17,003 nt of DNA from an uncultured Aliarcobacter sp. (GCA_947629065.1 CANRCH010000019.1:1-17003); one strand, 5' to 3'. Positions 7,130 through 15,450 are shown, counted from the stretch's first letter. Numbers and translations are program-made. Notes: generated by a model from the sequence alone, not told the origin.

Positions 7130-8601
7130 TTATTGCCTAAACTCTCACCAAAGCTTAAATACTTTAAGACAACATTTAATTTATTTACATCTTCACACTG
7201 AACAACTAAAGTATCATTTGAAGAAAAAACTGTTGTTCCTGTTGGTTTGAAATATCTATTATCCCTTTTTACTAAAAGTATGAAAAAATTATCTGGAATA
7301 TTAAGCTCTGATAAGTTTTTATCTACTATATAACTCTTTTCATCCAAAGAGAACTCTTTTAAAGTTTGTGGTAAAAGTGCTGAATTTAACTCTCTTGTTT
7401 TATCTTCAATATTTGGTAGTGCAACTTTTAACCATCTTGAAACTGGTGCTAAAGATGTACCTTGAATAATAATTGAAAAAAGAACTATAAAAAATACAAC
7501 ATTAAAAATCAAAAGTGCATTTTTTACATCATAAATAAATGGATATGTTGCTAAAATAATTGGAACAGCACCTCTTAATCCAACCCAAGATATAAATACT
7601 TTTTCTCTAAGCCCTATTTTGTTAAATATAAGTGATATAAAAATACTTGCTGGTCTTGCAATAACCATTATCCATAAAGCAATTAGAAGTGCAGGAAATG
7701 CTGTATATTGAAGTTCTGATGGATTTACTAAAAGTCCTAAAGTAACAAAAACAAAAATTTGCATCAACCAAGAAACACCATCATAAAAAGCTATTAAGTT
7801 ATTTTTATGAACAAACTTTCTTGAATTTATTACAATTCCTGCAATATAAACTGCTAAAAATCCATTTCCACCTACAAGAGAAGTTAATCCAAAAATCAAC
7901 CAAAGCCAAGCAATACTAAATACTACATATAATCCATAGTGGTCAAGATTTAATCTATTAAAAATCCTTGGCATTAAAATACCAAAAACATATCCTAAAA
8001 GTGCACCTAAAATAAATTGTAAAAAGAAATCAACTATCCACTCTTTTATACTAATAGCTTCTGGCATTGCTATTATTTGTAGAATTGATATTGTTAAAAA
8101 AATTGCCATTGGGTCATTACTACCTGATTCTAGTTCTAAAAGTGATTTTAATTTTGGACTTACATTTATACTTTTTGCTCTAAATATTGCAAAAACAGCA
8201 GCAGCATCTGTTGAAGATACAATTGCTCCAATTAGAAGTGAATCAAATAGTGGTATATTTAAAAAATAGTGTGCAAAGGCAGCTGTTATAATTGCAGTTA
8301 GAAAAACTCCTACAGTTGCTAGAATTAGCCCCTCTTTAAGAACTGGTTTTATAGACTTATATAAAGTATCCAATCCACCTGTAAAAAGAATAAAAACCAA
8401 AGCAATAGTTCCAATAGTTTGTGCTAATTTTGGATCATTAAAAGATATTCCAAGAAGCCCTTCACTTCCAGCTAACATTCCAATAAATAAAAATCCAACT
8501 AAAACAGGTATTCCAAATTTTTCTGATATTTTACTAGCAAAGACGCTTAAAATAATAATAAATCCCGCAAAAATTGCGTATATTTCTAGTGGTAAGTTCA
8601 A
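7111..8601 (-). CDS. CPA1-type K+(Na+)/H+ antiporter with C-terminal RCK_C domain
   Basis: The 496-residue inner-membrane protein has about 12 hydrophobic segments in residues 1-390. They include the conserved SSTDAAAVF (Asp132) and SGSNDP (Asn162-Asp163), the ion-binding pair of CPA1-type antiporters, and a later WVGLRGAVPI segment. The cytoplasmic C-terminal part (about 415-485; SELNIPDNFFILLVKRD, then SSNDTLVVQC) matches a TrkA-C/RCK_C regulatory domain. This layout is that of the NhaP2/CvrA potassium/proton antiporters, but shorter because the extra C-terminal domain of CvrA is missing. The probable role is K+ or Na+ export in exchange for protons, for pH and osmotic balance. The start is TTG with AAAGAGA upstream, and a perfect TATAAT lies at 8633-8638. 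The exact cation cannot be read from sequence. Confidence 0.88.
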   Translation of the reverse strand: MNLPLEIYAIFAGFIIILSVFASKISEKFGIPVLVGFLFIGMLAGSEGLLGISFNDPKLAQTIGTIALVFILFTGGLDTLYKSIKPVLKEGLILATVGVFLTAIITAAFAHYFLNIPLFDSLLIGAIVSSTDAAAVFAIFRAKSINVSPKLKSLLELESGSNDPMAIFLTISILQIIAMPEAISIKEWIVDFFLQFILGALLGYVFGILMPRIFNRLNLDHYGLYVVFSIAWLWLIFGLTSLVGGNGFLAVYIAGIVINSRKFVHKNNLIAFYDGVSWLMQIFVFVTLGLLVNPSELQYTAFPALLIALWIMVIARPASIFISLIFNKIGLREKVFISWVGLRGAVPIILATYPFIYDVKNALLIFNVVFFIVLFSIIIQGTSLAPVSRWLKVALPNIEDKTRELNSALLPQTLKEFSLDEKSYIVDKNLSELNIPDNFFILLVKRDNRYFKPTGTTVFSSNDTLVVQCEDVNKLNVVLKYLSFGESLGNKKREEF

Positions 8602-8632
8602 TATAATCTCTTTAAAATAATTTTTTAAAAAG

Positions 8633-8638
8633 ATTATA
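8633..8638 (-). promoter_or_regulatory. -10 of the antiporter promoter
   Basis: The minus strand reads CAGTATAATCT, a perfect TATAAT about 31 bases before the TTG start. It lies beyond the 3' hairpin of the rhodanese gene, so the antiporter can be transcribed separately from the sulfide operon. Confidence 0.6.
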
Positions 8639-8650
8639 CTGTTAGTTTTG

Positions 8651-8682
8651 GTAAATAAGCCTTACTCTAAAGGCTCATTTAC
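8651..8682 (-). terminator. Hairpin at the 3' end of the rhodanese gene
   Basis: AGCCTT pairs with AAGGCT around a 6-base loop, and the stem continues past one mismatch as GTAAAT/ATTTAC. The hairpin spans the stop codon of the 8662-9843 gene. The minus-strand tail is not T-rich, so it may act as a weak terminator or as a 3' stability element. Confidence 0.5.
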
Positions 8683-9843
8683 TTCTATTTCGCAAGTTTT
8701 TCCATCACAAACAATATTTGCATCAAAATATAGTATTTCTGATACATCAATTCCAGCTTTTTTTAAATCAGTCCAAGCTTCAAGAGATCTAGAACCCGCA
8801 CTACAATGAAAAATTACAGTTTTATCTTTTGGTAATTTTTCAAAAAGTTCTTGTGGTTTTAATTTATCTGCTTGAATATTTATGCTTCCAGCAATATGTC
8901 CTTTTTCATAATCTTTTGGACTTAAAACATTTACAATTTGAATATATTCAGGAACTTTGTTTTCAATAATAAGTGCTTTTAACCACTCTCCATCAACAGT
9001 TCCTTCATCACTTCCTAGTTTTACACCATTATTTGTAAACTCTTTTTTTTGCTCTTTTGGTTTATCTTCTACTTTTTTAGCACCAAGAGTTGTTGGAAGG
9101 TTCTCTTTTTTCCATTCAGGAACTCCACCTGCGTAAACATATACATTTTTGTATCCATTTTCTATTAGTTTTGCTGCAAGGATATTTGATTTTTCACAAG
9201 AGTAACCTTCACAAAATGTTACAATTTTTTCATCTTTATTTGATGGAAATCTTCCCATTAATTCATCTGCTTTTGTATCAACTACAGAAATACTTCCTAA
9301 AATTGTCTCTTTCATAAATTTTACATGTGGTCTTGCATCTACAAGAAGTGCACTGTTATTTTCCAAATAAGATTTCATAACAGCTGTTCCTATTTCTATA
9401 TAGTTTTTACTAGCCCATTCAGGCTCTCCACCACTATATATTTTTACATTTTTATGACCTTTGTCTTTTAGCATTTTTGCAACAATTGGGCTTTTTTCAC
9501 AAGTATAACCTGCACAAAACACTATTAACTCTTTGCTTTTATCAAGATTTTCTATTTGCTTATAGTTATCTGCAAATTTACTATCAGTAATATTTAAACT
9601 TGATGGAATTGTACCTTTTATATATTTTCCTTCTGGTCTAGCATCAATTAAAATAGCTTCTGTTGCACCTCTATTCCCAATTCCAACAGCTTTTTTTACA
9701 TAAGAGTAATCAACTTGTTCTAATTTGTTTTTAACAATTAATTCCATAATTTCAGGAGTTGGTTTATTAATAACTTCTTTTGCACTAAGAGATGTTACAC
9801 TTAAAAGTGTAGCAACTGCAATACTTGTAAAAATTCTTTTCAT
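8662..9843 (-). CDS. Periplasmic triple-domain rhodanese
   Basis: The 393-residue protein has a signal peptide (residues 1-21, ending Leu-Ser-Ala) and three rhodanese domains at about 35-150, 155-250 and 283-375. Each has a sulfur-carrier cysteine: Cys110 in FCAGYTCEKS, Cys211 in FCEGYSCEKS and Cys347 in HCSAGSRS. Domains 1 and 2 share the same C-x-G-Y-x-C loop and the same SGGEPEW/AGGVPEW ending, which suggests internal duplication. Domain 3 has a more conventional loop and follows a Lys/Glu-rich linker (about 255-272). Rhodaneses move persulfide sulfur between donors and acceptors. The gene is last in an operon with sulfide:quinone oxidoreductase, and its ATG is 2 bases after the stop of the small membrane protein gene. 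It is therefore a likely acceptor or trafficker of the sulfur released. The acceptor itself is not known. Confidence 0.88.
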   Translation of the reverse strand: MKRIFTSIAVATLLSVTSLSAKEVINKPTPEIMELIVKNKLEQVDYSYVKKAVGIGNRGATEAILIDARPEGKYIKGTIPSSLNITDSKFADNYKQIENLDKSKELIVFCAGYTCEKSPIVAKMLKDKGHKNVKIYSGGEPEWASKNYIEIGTAVMKSYLENNSALLVDARPHVKFMKETILGSISVVDTKADELMGRFPSNKDEKIVTFCEGYSCEKSNILAAKLIENGYKNVYVYAGGVPEWKKENLPTTLGAKKVEDKPKEQKKEFTNNGVKLGSDEGTVDGEWLKALIIENKVPEYIQIVNVLSPKDYEKGHIAGSINIQADKLKPQELFEKLPKDKTVIFHCSAGSRSLEAWTDLKKAGIDVSEILYFDANIVCDGKTCEIEVNEPLE

Positions 9844-9845
9844 AT

Positions 9846-10070
9846 CTAAGCCTTTTTTTTGAATAGTTTTAAAATCATTCTAGGAACTAATACTACTAAA
9901 TATACTATAAGTGTAAAAAATAGTGGATGAATAGCTCCTATTCCATAAGCACCCGAACTTGAAAGTGCCAAAATATGTTCTATTGGATGGCTTAAAAACT
10001 CTTTATAATGCATTAATGCAGTTAATATTGTAAATATTACTATAAAGATTTTAAGCTCTTTTTTTATCAT
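9846..10070 (-). CDS. Small two-helix membrane protein of the sulfide operon
   Basis: The 74-residue protein has two predicted membrane segments, about residues 5-21 and 46-66, and a Lys-rich C-terminus (LKLFKKKA). A short loop in between contains His, Pro and Gly residues (HPIEHILALSSSGAYGIGAIHP). I do not recognise a named family. Its ATG shares one base with the stop codon of the oxidoreductase gene (TAATG), and the rhodanese gene starts 2 bases after its own stop, so all three are translationally linked. It could anchor or assemble the oxidoreductase at the membrane, or help sulfur or quinone exchange; these are guesses from position. The tight coupling makes it very likely to be a real gene. 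Confidence 0.75.
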   Translation of the reverse strand: MIKKELKIFIVIFTILTALMHYKEFLSHPIEHILALSSSGAYGIGAIHPLFFTLIVYLVVLVPRMILKLFKKKA

Positions 10071-11539
10071 TATGCTTTACCGCTTAACATTCCATATTGT
10101 GTCATTGGTTTAAGCATATAAACTTTTAGTAACCACCATATCCATCTCTCTTGAGTTGGATCTAATGGGAATGATGGTGTTGGTTTTGCACTCCAGTCAA
10201 ACTCTGCAAGCATAACTTTTCCAATATCTGTAATTAATGGACAAACAGTATAACCTTCAAACTTCTCTTTAGGCTCTTTACCTTCCATAACTGATATTAA
10301 GTTATCAACTAAAACTTTATACTGTTTTCTTACTGTTCCACCTGTTTTTCCCATTGGAACTGCTGCAATATCACCAATTGCAAAAATATTTTTATATTTT
10401 ACGTGTTGTAAACTCTCTTTATTTACAGGAACCCAACCTTTTTCAGAACCAATTGGAGAATTTCCAATCTCATCTGGTGCTTTTTGTGGTGGAGTTATAT
10501 GTAGAAAGTTAAATGGAACTTCAACTTTTTGATGTTTCTTAAGAATTTCATGCTCTTCTAAATCAGGGTCATACTCACCTTTTTCTTCCCAATGTTTATC
10601 AAAAATAGCTGTTTTATTTGCAATATCAACTTCAATTAGATTGTGATTGAAATTCCATTTCATATCTCTTGCAATAAACTGTTTTTCAATAGCATCTGCA
10701 TAATCTTTAACTCCAAAAAGTTTTCCACCATCATCATAATACGATAAATCAACATTCGTTCTTGCACCTGCTTCATTTAATCTTGAGTTTACAAGATACA
10801 TAACTTTTTTTGGTGCTCCACCACATTTTACTGCAGTTGCTGGTGCTGTAAATACACCTCTTAATTTTGTACCTTTTTTTGCCTCTTCAATAAATTTTTG
10901 TGTCTCTTTCCACATATGTTCAGCAGTATCAATATTATAAACAGAAGTTACTCCACTATCTCCAAATGCTTTTAAGATTTTACTTGCATCTCCAACACTG
11001 TATGCATCTCCTACTTCTTCAAGACCTTTGATTTGTCCAAAATCAAGAACTATTCCAGCTGCAACTATTAAATAATCATAATCTACAACTTCACCATTTT
11101 CTAGTTTGATTTTATTACTATCAGGTTCAAACTCTACAGCTTTGCTTTTTATCCATTTAACACCTTTTGGCATAAAATCTTTTGTATCATAAAGTAGTTC
11201 ATCTTTTGATTTATATACACCTGATGCTAAAAGTGTAGTTGCAGGTTGATAAGATACTGATTTTTCATTTGGTTCAATGATTGTAATATCTGGGTTTGAT
11301 AAAGAATTTGAAAGTCTTGCTGCTGTTGAAACTCCTGCAAGTCCTCCACCAACAATTAAAATTTTACCTTTTGCTTCACTAGCTTTTGCTACTGTTGCAG
11401 CTTCGGCTTGGCTACCGCTTGTTAAAAATGCTGCCCCTCCAAGACCTGCAAGTTTAAAGGCATCTCTTCTTGAAATACCAGCCTTTTTGATTTCACTATC
11501 AAATATTTCTAAAGCTTGTTCTAACTCTTTTTTACTCAT
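10070..11539 (-). CDS. sqr: Sulfide:quinone oxidoreductase with Tat signal
   Basis: This FAD protein of 489 residues oxidises sulfide and passes electrons to the quinone pool. It begins with a twin-arginine leader, SRRDAFKLAG (Arg24-Arg25), and a hydrophobic stretch ending in QAEAA. The FAD site is KILIVGGGLAGVSTAARL (about 59-76) with the later NIFAIGD (about 384-390). The only two cysteines are Cys239 in AVKCGGAPKK and Cys433 in YTVCPLIT, the redox-active pair. Segments FLHITPPQKAPDE, LQHVKYKNIFAIGD and KVMLAEFDW followed by FPLDPTQERW resemble the type II enzymes related to mitochondrial SQOR. A Trp-rich C-terminal stretch (WIWWLLKVYMLKPM) could bind membrane. AAGGG precedes the ATG. It is first in an operon with a small membrane protein and a rhodanese. 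Flavocytochrome c sulfide dehydrogenase is the alternative, but the motifs favour SQR. Confidence 0.9.
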   Translation of the reverse strand: MSKKELEQALEIFDSEIKKAGISRRDAFKLAGLGGAAFLTSGSQAEAATVAKASEAKGKILIVGGGLAGVSTAARLSNSLSNPDITIIEPNEKSVSYQPATTLLASGVYKSKDELLYDTKDFMPKGVKWIKSKAVEFEPDSNKIKLENGEVVDYDYLIVAAGIVLDFGQIKGLEEVGDAYSVGDASKILKAFGDSGVTSVYNIDTAEHMWKETQKFIEEAKKGTKLRGVFTAPATAVKCGGAPKKVMYLVNSRLNEAGARTNVDLSYYDDGGKLFGVKDYADAIEKQFIARDMKWNFNHNLIEVDIANKTAIFDKHWEEKGEYDPDLEEHEILKKHQKVEVPFNFLHITPPQKAPDEIGNSPIGSEKGWVPVNKESLQHVKYKNIFAIGDIAAVPMGKTGGTVRKQYKVLVDNLISVMEGKEPKEKFEGYTVCPLITDIGKVMLAEFDWSAKPTPSFPLDPTQERWIWWLLKVYMLKPMTQYGMLSGKA

Positions 11540-11592
11540 GCTAACCCTTTTTAAAAATTTTTACAAAATAAGATTAGGATATCTAAAAAGTT

Positions 11593-11598
11593 ATTATA
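11593..11598 (-). promoter_or_regulatory. -10 of the sulfide operon promoter
   Basis: The minus strand reads AAATATAATAAC, a perfect TATAAT about 54 bases before the sqr ATG. It lies in the gap after mobA. No -35 or activator site is obvious, and no terminator separates mobA from it, so readthrough from leuC-mobA is possible. Confidence 0.5.
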
Positions 11599-11625
11599 TT
11601 TGACTTATTACAGTATTTGTTTTGA

Positions 11626-12222
11626 TTATATATTTGATAAATTATTATTATATAAAAGTGCCTTTTTGTAGTCACTTTGTTCATTTATATTTAAGAATTC
11701 ATCTTCATTTTTACATTCAATTATCTTATAATTAGAGTTTTTTATTAAGTAGTTTATCTTATGAATATCATTTTCTATCATATACTTAATATTTTCTAAA
11801 CAAGAGTTTTTAAATACTCCACAAAGGTTGTGAGTTCTATTAGAAGTTTGTGCTATTGTAATATCATAAGAGTTTGAAGATTTTACTAGTTTTTCAATGG
11901 TTTCAATACTTACAAAAGGGGTATCAACAGTTATTATAAACACCTCATCAAATTTTTGTAAAATTGTATAAAGTGCTAAAATTGGAGAAAAAACCTCTTT
12001 GTTTTCATCAAAAACTATTTTTGATTTATCATCTAAAAAAGGAAACTTATCAACTTTACTTGATATAAAAATATCACTAAAATAAGGTTTTAATCTTCTG
12101 TATTGAAACTCTATTAAAGAAGTATATGTAGAAAATGGAAGAAGAGATTTATCTTCTCCCATTCTTTGACTTTTACCGCCACTTAAAATAATGCAAGGTA
12201 TTTTAAATGGTTCAAAAATCAT
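11626..12222 (-). CDS. mobA: Molybdenum cofactor guanylyltransferase (MobA)
   Basis: The 198-residue protein has the nucleotidyltransferase signature CIILSGGKSQRMGEDKSLLPF at its start (about residues 10-30), with the GTP-binding Gly-Gly and Arg, Lys25 and Asp. FSPILALYTIL follows where the family has a G-P-L-A-G-I type loop, and the Mg-binding TVDTPFVS is in the middle. MobA attaches GMP to molybdopterin to form the bis-MGD cofactor of nitrate, formate and related molybdoenzymes. Length agrees with E. coli MobA (about 194). The ATG overlaps the leuC stop as TAATG, so it is translated by coupling to leuC. That pairing has no obvious metabolic logic. A MobA-like transferase acting on another substrate is less likely. 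Confidence 0.87.
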   Translation of the reverse strand: MIFEPFKIPCIILSGGKSQRMGEDKSLLPFSTYTSLIEFQYRRLKPYFSDIFISSKVDKFPFLDDKSKIVFDENKEVFSPILALYTILQKFDEVFIITVDTPFVSIETIEKLVKSSNSYDITIAQTSNRTHNLCGVFKNSCLENIKYMIENDIHKINYLIKNSNYKIIECKNEDEFLNINEQSDYKKALLYNNNLSNI

Positions 12223-13502
12223 TATAAGCTTCTAGGATCTGTGATATATCCACTTATTGCACTAGCAGCTGCAACAGCACTATTTGCTAAATAGATTTTA
12301 GAACTTCTACTTCCCATTCTTCCAACGAAGTTTCTATTTGTAGTAGAAATACACACCTCTCCATCTCCTAAAATTCCCATATATCCACCTAAACATGCTC
12401 CACATGTAGGATTTGATACAACTGCACCAGCATCTACTAAAATATCGATATATCCTAGTTTTGTAGCATCTCTTAGAATTTTTTGTGTTCCAGGAGTAAG
12501 AATTAATCTTGTGTGTCTAGCAACCTTTTTACCCTCCAAAATTTCAGCAGCCACTTTAAAGTCACTTAATCTTCCATTTGTACAGCTTCCAATAAATACT
12601 TGATCTACTTTAATATTGTCAGCAACAGCTTGTGAAACTGAGTGACCATTTGATGGTAAATATGGATAAGCAATTACAGGTTCTAGTTTTTCAACATCTA
12701 TTTCTAAAACTTGACTATATACAGCATCATCATCACTATAGTGAATTTTTGGTTCAGCTCTTAATCCATTATTATCAGCTGCAACTTTATCTAAAAACTC
12801 TTTTGTAGTTTCATCATATGCAACAATTCCATTTTTAGCCCCTGCTTCAATAGCCATATTACATAAAGAGAATCTATCATCCATACTTAAATATTGGATT
12901 GTATCTCCTGTAAACTCTAAAGCTTTATATAATGCACCATCAACCCCAAGAATTCTAATAATTTCTAGGATTAAATCTTTTCCTGTTACATACTCTTTTG
13001 GTTTTCCTTTGAATACAACTTTAATTGATTCAGGAACTTTAAACCAGTTTCCACCTGTAATCATTCCAAAAGATATATCTGTACTTCCCATACCTGTACT
13101 AAATGCTCCTAAAGCACCATGTGTACATGTGTGGCTATCTGCTCCAATAATTACATCTCCTGGTAATACAAGACCTTTTTCTGGTAAAAGTGCGTGCTCA
13201 ATTCCCATATCTTTTTCATCAAAGAAGTTTTTAAGATCATGTTTTGCAGCGAAATCTCTTGAAATTTTTGCTTGATTTGCACTTGCAATATCTTTTGCTG
13301 GAATAAAGTGATCTAGAACTATTGCAAAACCATCTGGATTTGCTAGTTTTTCAAAACCACCATCTTCAAAAGCTTTAATAGAAATTGGTGTTGTAATATC
13401 ATTTCCAATAACCATATCTATTGGACTTCTTACAATCTCTCCTGCAAAAACTTTCTTTCCTACATGTTCACTAAATATTTTTTCTGTAATTGTTTGACCC
13501 AT
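12222..13502 (-). CDS. leuC: 3-isopropylmalate dehydratase, large subunit
   Basis: The 426-residue protein of the aconitase family isomerises 2- to 3-isopropylmalate in leucine biosynthesis, together with the small subunit LeuD. The cluster-binding cysteines are visible as Cys307 (FIGSCTNGR) and Cys367/Cys370 (NPTCGACLGG), which hold a [4Fe-4S] cluster. GADSHTCTHGALGAFSTGMGSTD is the usual substrate/cluster region at about 120-142. The length is that of the shorter LeuC2 type, close to archaeal and homoaconitase-like forms. AGGAAA precedes the ATG, with a perfect TATAAT further upstream. leuD, leuA and leuB are not in the window. The stop overlaps the mobA start by one base. Homoaconitase is the alternative but leucine synthesis is the usual role in this group. 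Confidence 0.93.
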   Translation of the reverse strand: MGQTITEKIFSEHVGKKVFAGEIVRSPIDMVIGNDITTPISIKAFEDGGFEKLANPDGFAIVLDHFIPAKDIASANQAKISRDFAAKHDLKNFFDEKDMGIEHALLPEKGLVLPGDVIIGADSHTCTHGALGAFSTGMGSTDISFGMITGGNWFKVPESIKVVFKGKPKEYVTGKDLILEIIRILGVDGALYKALEFTGDTIQYLSMDDRFSLCNMAIEAGAKNGIVAYDETTKEFLDKVAADNNGLRAEPKIHYSDDDAVYSQVLEIDVEKLEPVIAYPYLPSNGHSVSQAVADNIKVDQVFIGSCTNGRLSDFKVAAEILEGKKVARHTRLILTPGTQKILRDATKLGYIDILVDAGAVVSNPTCGACLGGYMGILGDGEVCISTTNRNFVGRMGSRSSKIYLANSAVAAASAISGYITDPRSL

Positions 13503-13542
13503 ATTTTTTCCTAGTTTATTATTATTTTTAAATTTTGTGAAG

Positions 13543-13548
13543 ATTATA
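13543..13548 (-). promoter_or_regulatory. -10 of the leuC-mobA promoter
   Basis: The minus strand reads TTTTAGATATAATCTTC, a perfect TATAAT about 40 bases before the leuC ATG, in the 57-base gap after lspA. No terminator is visible after lspA, so some transcripts may continue from glmM-lspA. Confidence 0.6.
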
Positions 13549-13559
13549 TCTAAAACTAT

Positions 13560-14030
13560 TTAAGCTTTTTCTTTTAGCTTTTTTTCTTTTCTACTCTCAA
13601 CTATTTGCATATAAATTATTATTACAACTGCTAAATCTATCATCACATCTGCAAAATTAAATATTGCAAACTCAAACATATAGTGCCAATAGAAGTAATC
13701 AACCACAGCACCATAAGTAAATCTATCTAAGATATTTGATAATCCACCTGCATATAAAAGTGCAATTGGTATATAGTATTTATAAAAAATCTCTTTGTTT
13801 TTAAATAGATATATAGTTCCTATTAAAACTATAAAAAGCTGAATATATTTTAAATACTCAGCCAAAAAAGAGAACATAGAAAAAGCAACACCATAATTAT
13901 ATGCAAGTTTTAGACTCATAATTGATCCATCTGCATCCCAACCTAAAACGGCAAAGCCATATTTTACAACTTGGTCAATTATAAAAATTGAAATAAATAT
14001 AATTAGTGCTAATTTAATCTCTTTTCTCAT
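13560..14030 (-). CDS. lspA: Lipoprotein signal peptidase
   Basis: The 156-residue inner-membrane aspartyl protease cleaves prolipoproteins at the lipid-modified cysteine. Four hydrophobic segments are visible, at about 6-24, 60-76, 84-97 and 122-143. The catalytic aspartates are Asp102 in SNILDRF and Asp128 in FNFADVMID, and the conserved YNYGVAFS (Asn45) is present. Its natural substrates would include the lipoprotein encoded at 881-1453. The ATG follows the glmM stop by 3 bases and lacks a clear ribosome binding site, so translation is probably coupled to glmM. The glmM-lspA order is conserved in Campylobacter and Helicobacter. Confidence 0.96.
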   Translation of the reverse strand: MRKEIKLALIIFISIFIIDQVVKYGFAVLGWDADGSIMSLKLAYNYGVAFSMFSFLAEYLKYIQLFIVLIGTIYLFKNKEIFYKYYIPIALLYAGGLSNILDRFTYGAVVDYFYWHYMFEFAIFNFADVMIDLAVVIIIYMQIVESRKEKKLKEKA

Positions 14031-14033
14031 ATT

Positions 14034-15368
14034 TTATAAAGCTTTTTTGAAAAATTCTATTAGTAAATCCATAGATTTATCAACTTCTTTACTATTTTTT
14101 CCTTCAAGTAGAAGTCTTATTTTATTCTCAGTTCCTGAGTATCTAATTAAATCTCTAATTCCTTTTTCTCTAATTGGTTTTAAAAGTTCTTCAAGACCTG
14201 CAATTTTTTCTAAAGGCACTTTTTCATTTACTTTCATATTATGCAAAATTTGTGGATATAGTTCAAAACAGTTTAAAGCCTCACTTGCTTTTTTCTTAGA
14301 TCTTAAAATCATAGCAAGAACTAAAAGTGCAGATGCAACTCCATCTCCTGTTTTTGCAGCGTCTGTATAGATAATATGCCCACTTTGCTCTCCTCCAAAA
14401 TTTAAACTATTCTCTTTTAGTTGTTCAAGAACATATTTATCTCCGACATTGCTTCTTAAAAGTTTAATTTTATGGTTTTGTAAATAATCTTCTAAAGCTT
14501 TGTTTGACATAACAGTTGCAACAATAGAATCACCTTTTAAAAGTTTTTCACCTTTTAAATATACAGCAATTGCTCCAAGAAGTTTATCTCCATCAACAAT
14601 CTCACCTTTTTCATCTACAACAACTAATCTATCAGCATCTCCATCAAGTGCAAGTCCAATATCAGCTCTATACTCTTTTACCATTTTAGCAACATTTTCA
14701 GGGTGCATAGCTCCACAATTATCATTAATATTAAATCCATTTGGTTTATTATTTATTGTAATTACATCAGCACCAAGCTCTTCTAATATTGTAGGTGCTA
14801 CTTTATATGCTGCTCCGTTTGCACAATCAAGTACAATTCTAAGACTTTTTAGTGTTAAATCTTTTGGAAACATACTTTTTATAATTACAATATATCTTCC
14901 TATAACATCATCTATTCTTTTTGAAGAACCTATTTTTTTACCTGTTTCTTGACTCTCTTTTAACTGTTCATCATCAAAGAAGATTTTTTCAATAGCTTCT
15001 TCATCTTCAACACCTAGTTTATTTCCATGATTATCAAAGAATTTAATTCCATTATCTTCAAAAGGATTATGCGAAGCACTTATCATAATTCCAGCATCAC
15101 ATCTCATGCTTTCAGTTAAAAATGCAATTGCAGGAGTTGGCATGGGACCAATTTGAACAACATCATATCCAACACTTGTAAGTCCACTTACAAGAGCATT
15201 TTCAATCATATATCCACTTCTTCTTGTATCTTTTCCAACCAAAATTTTGTTTGTTGTTGAGTGCTTTCTAAAGTGAATTCCAGCTGCTTGTGCAAGTTTC
15301 ATTACAGTAAATACATCTAAGAATGCACCTGCTTTTCCTCTAACTCCGTCTGTTCCAAATAGTTTCAT
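14034..15368 (-). CDS. glmM: Phosphoglucosamine mutase
   Basis: The 444-residue enzyme converts glucosamine-6-phosphate to glucosamine-1-phosphate on the way to UDP-GlcNAc for peptidoglycan and LPS. All four family loops are present. The phosphoserine loop is [12 protein letters not shown] (Ser99). The metal loop is LDGDADR (Asp242, Asp244, Asp246). The sugar-binding GEQSGH is at 326-331, and the phosphate-binding [10 protein letters not shown] starts at 409. It opens [14 protein letters not shown] as usual. AGGAAG lies shortly before the ATG. It is the first gene of glmM-lspA and is divergent from rpsT across an 82-base gap that contains a palindromic promoter region. Confidence 0.97.
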   Translation of the reverse strand: MKLFGTDGVRGKAGAFLDVFTVMKLAQAAGIHFRKHSTTNKILVGKDTRRSGYMIENALVSGLTSVGYDVVQIGPMPTPAIAFLTESMRCDAGIMISASHNPFEDNGIKFFDNHGNKLGVEDEEAIEKIFFDDEQLKESQETGKKIGSSKRIDDVIGRYIVIIKSMFPKDLTLKSLRIVLDCANGAAYKVAPTILEELGADVITINNKPNGFNINDNCGAMHPENVAKMVKEYRADIGLALDGDADRLVVVDEKGEIVDGDKLLGAIAVYLKGEKLLKGDSIVATVMSNKALEDYLQNHKIKLLRSNVGDKYVLEQLKENSLNFGGEQSGHIIYTDAAKTGDGVASALLVLAMILRSKKKASEALNCFELYPQILHNMKVNEKVPLEKIAGLEELLKPIREKGIRDLIRYSGTENKIRLLLEGKNSKEVDKSMDLLIEFFKKAL

Positions 15369-15406
15369 TAAATCTTCCTAAAATTAAACTTTATTTAAGT
15401 TATTTT

Positions 15407-15422
15407 GGATAGTATTCTATCC
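15407..15422. promoter_or_regulatory. Palindromic divergent promoter between glmM and rpsT
   Basis: GGATAG-TATT-CTATCC is a perfect 6-bp inverted repeat. On the minus strand it contains TAGAAT (five of six to TATAAT) at 15414-15419, suited to glmM. On the plus strand it contains TAGTAT or TATTCT (four of six) at 15410-15418, suited to rpsT. The distances to the start codons, about 45 bases to glmM and 33 to rpsT, are reasonable. It could also be an operator. Confidence 0.45.
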
Positions 15423-15450
15423 TTTAAAAATTTACAAAGAGGTTAAAAAA

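Noticed and set aside
9090..9317. Plus-strand 75-codon frame inside the rhodanese gene
   Set aside because: It is antisense to domain 2 and its linker, and Leu/His-rich as a reversal artefact.
11277..11603. Plus-strand 108-codon frame overlapping the start of sqr
   Set aside because: It is the antisense of the Tat leader and FAD site of sqr, with no binding site or recognisable motif.
14047..14952. Two plus-strand open frames (107 and 150 codons) inside glmM
   Set aside because: They are antisense to a clearly conserved gene, Ser/Phe-rich as expected from reversing an AT-rich coding strand, and match no known protein.
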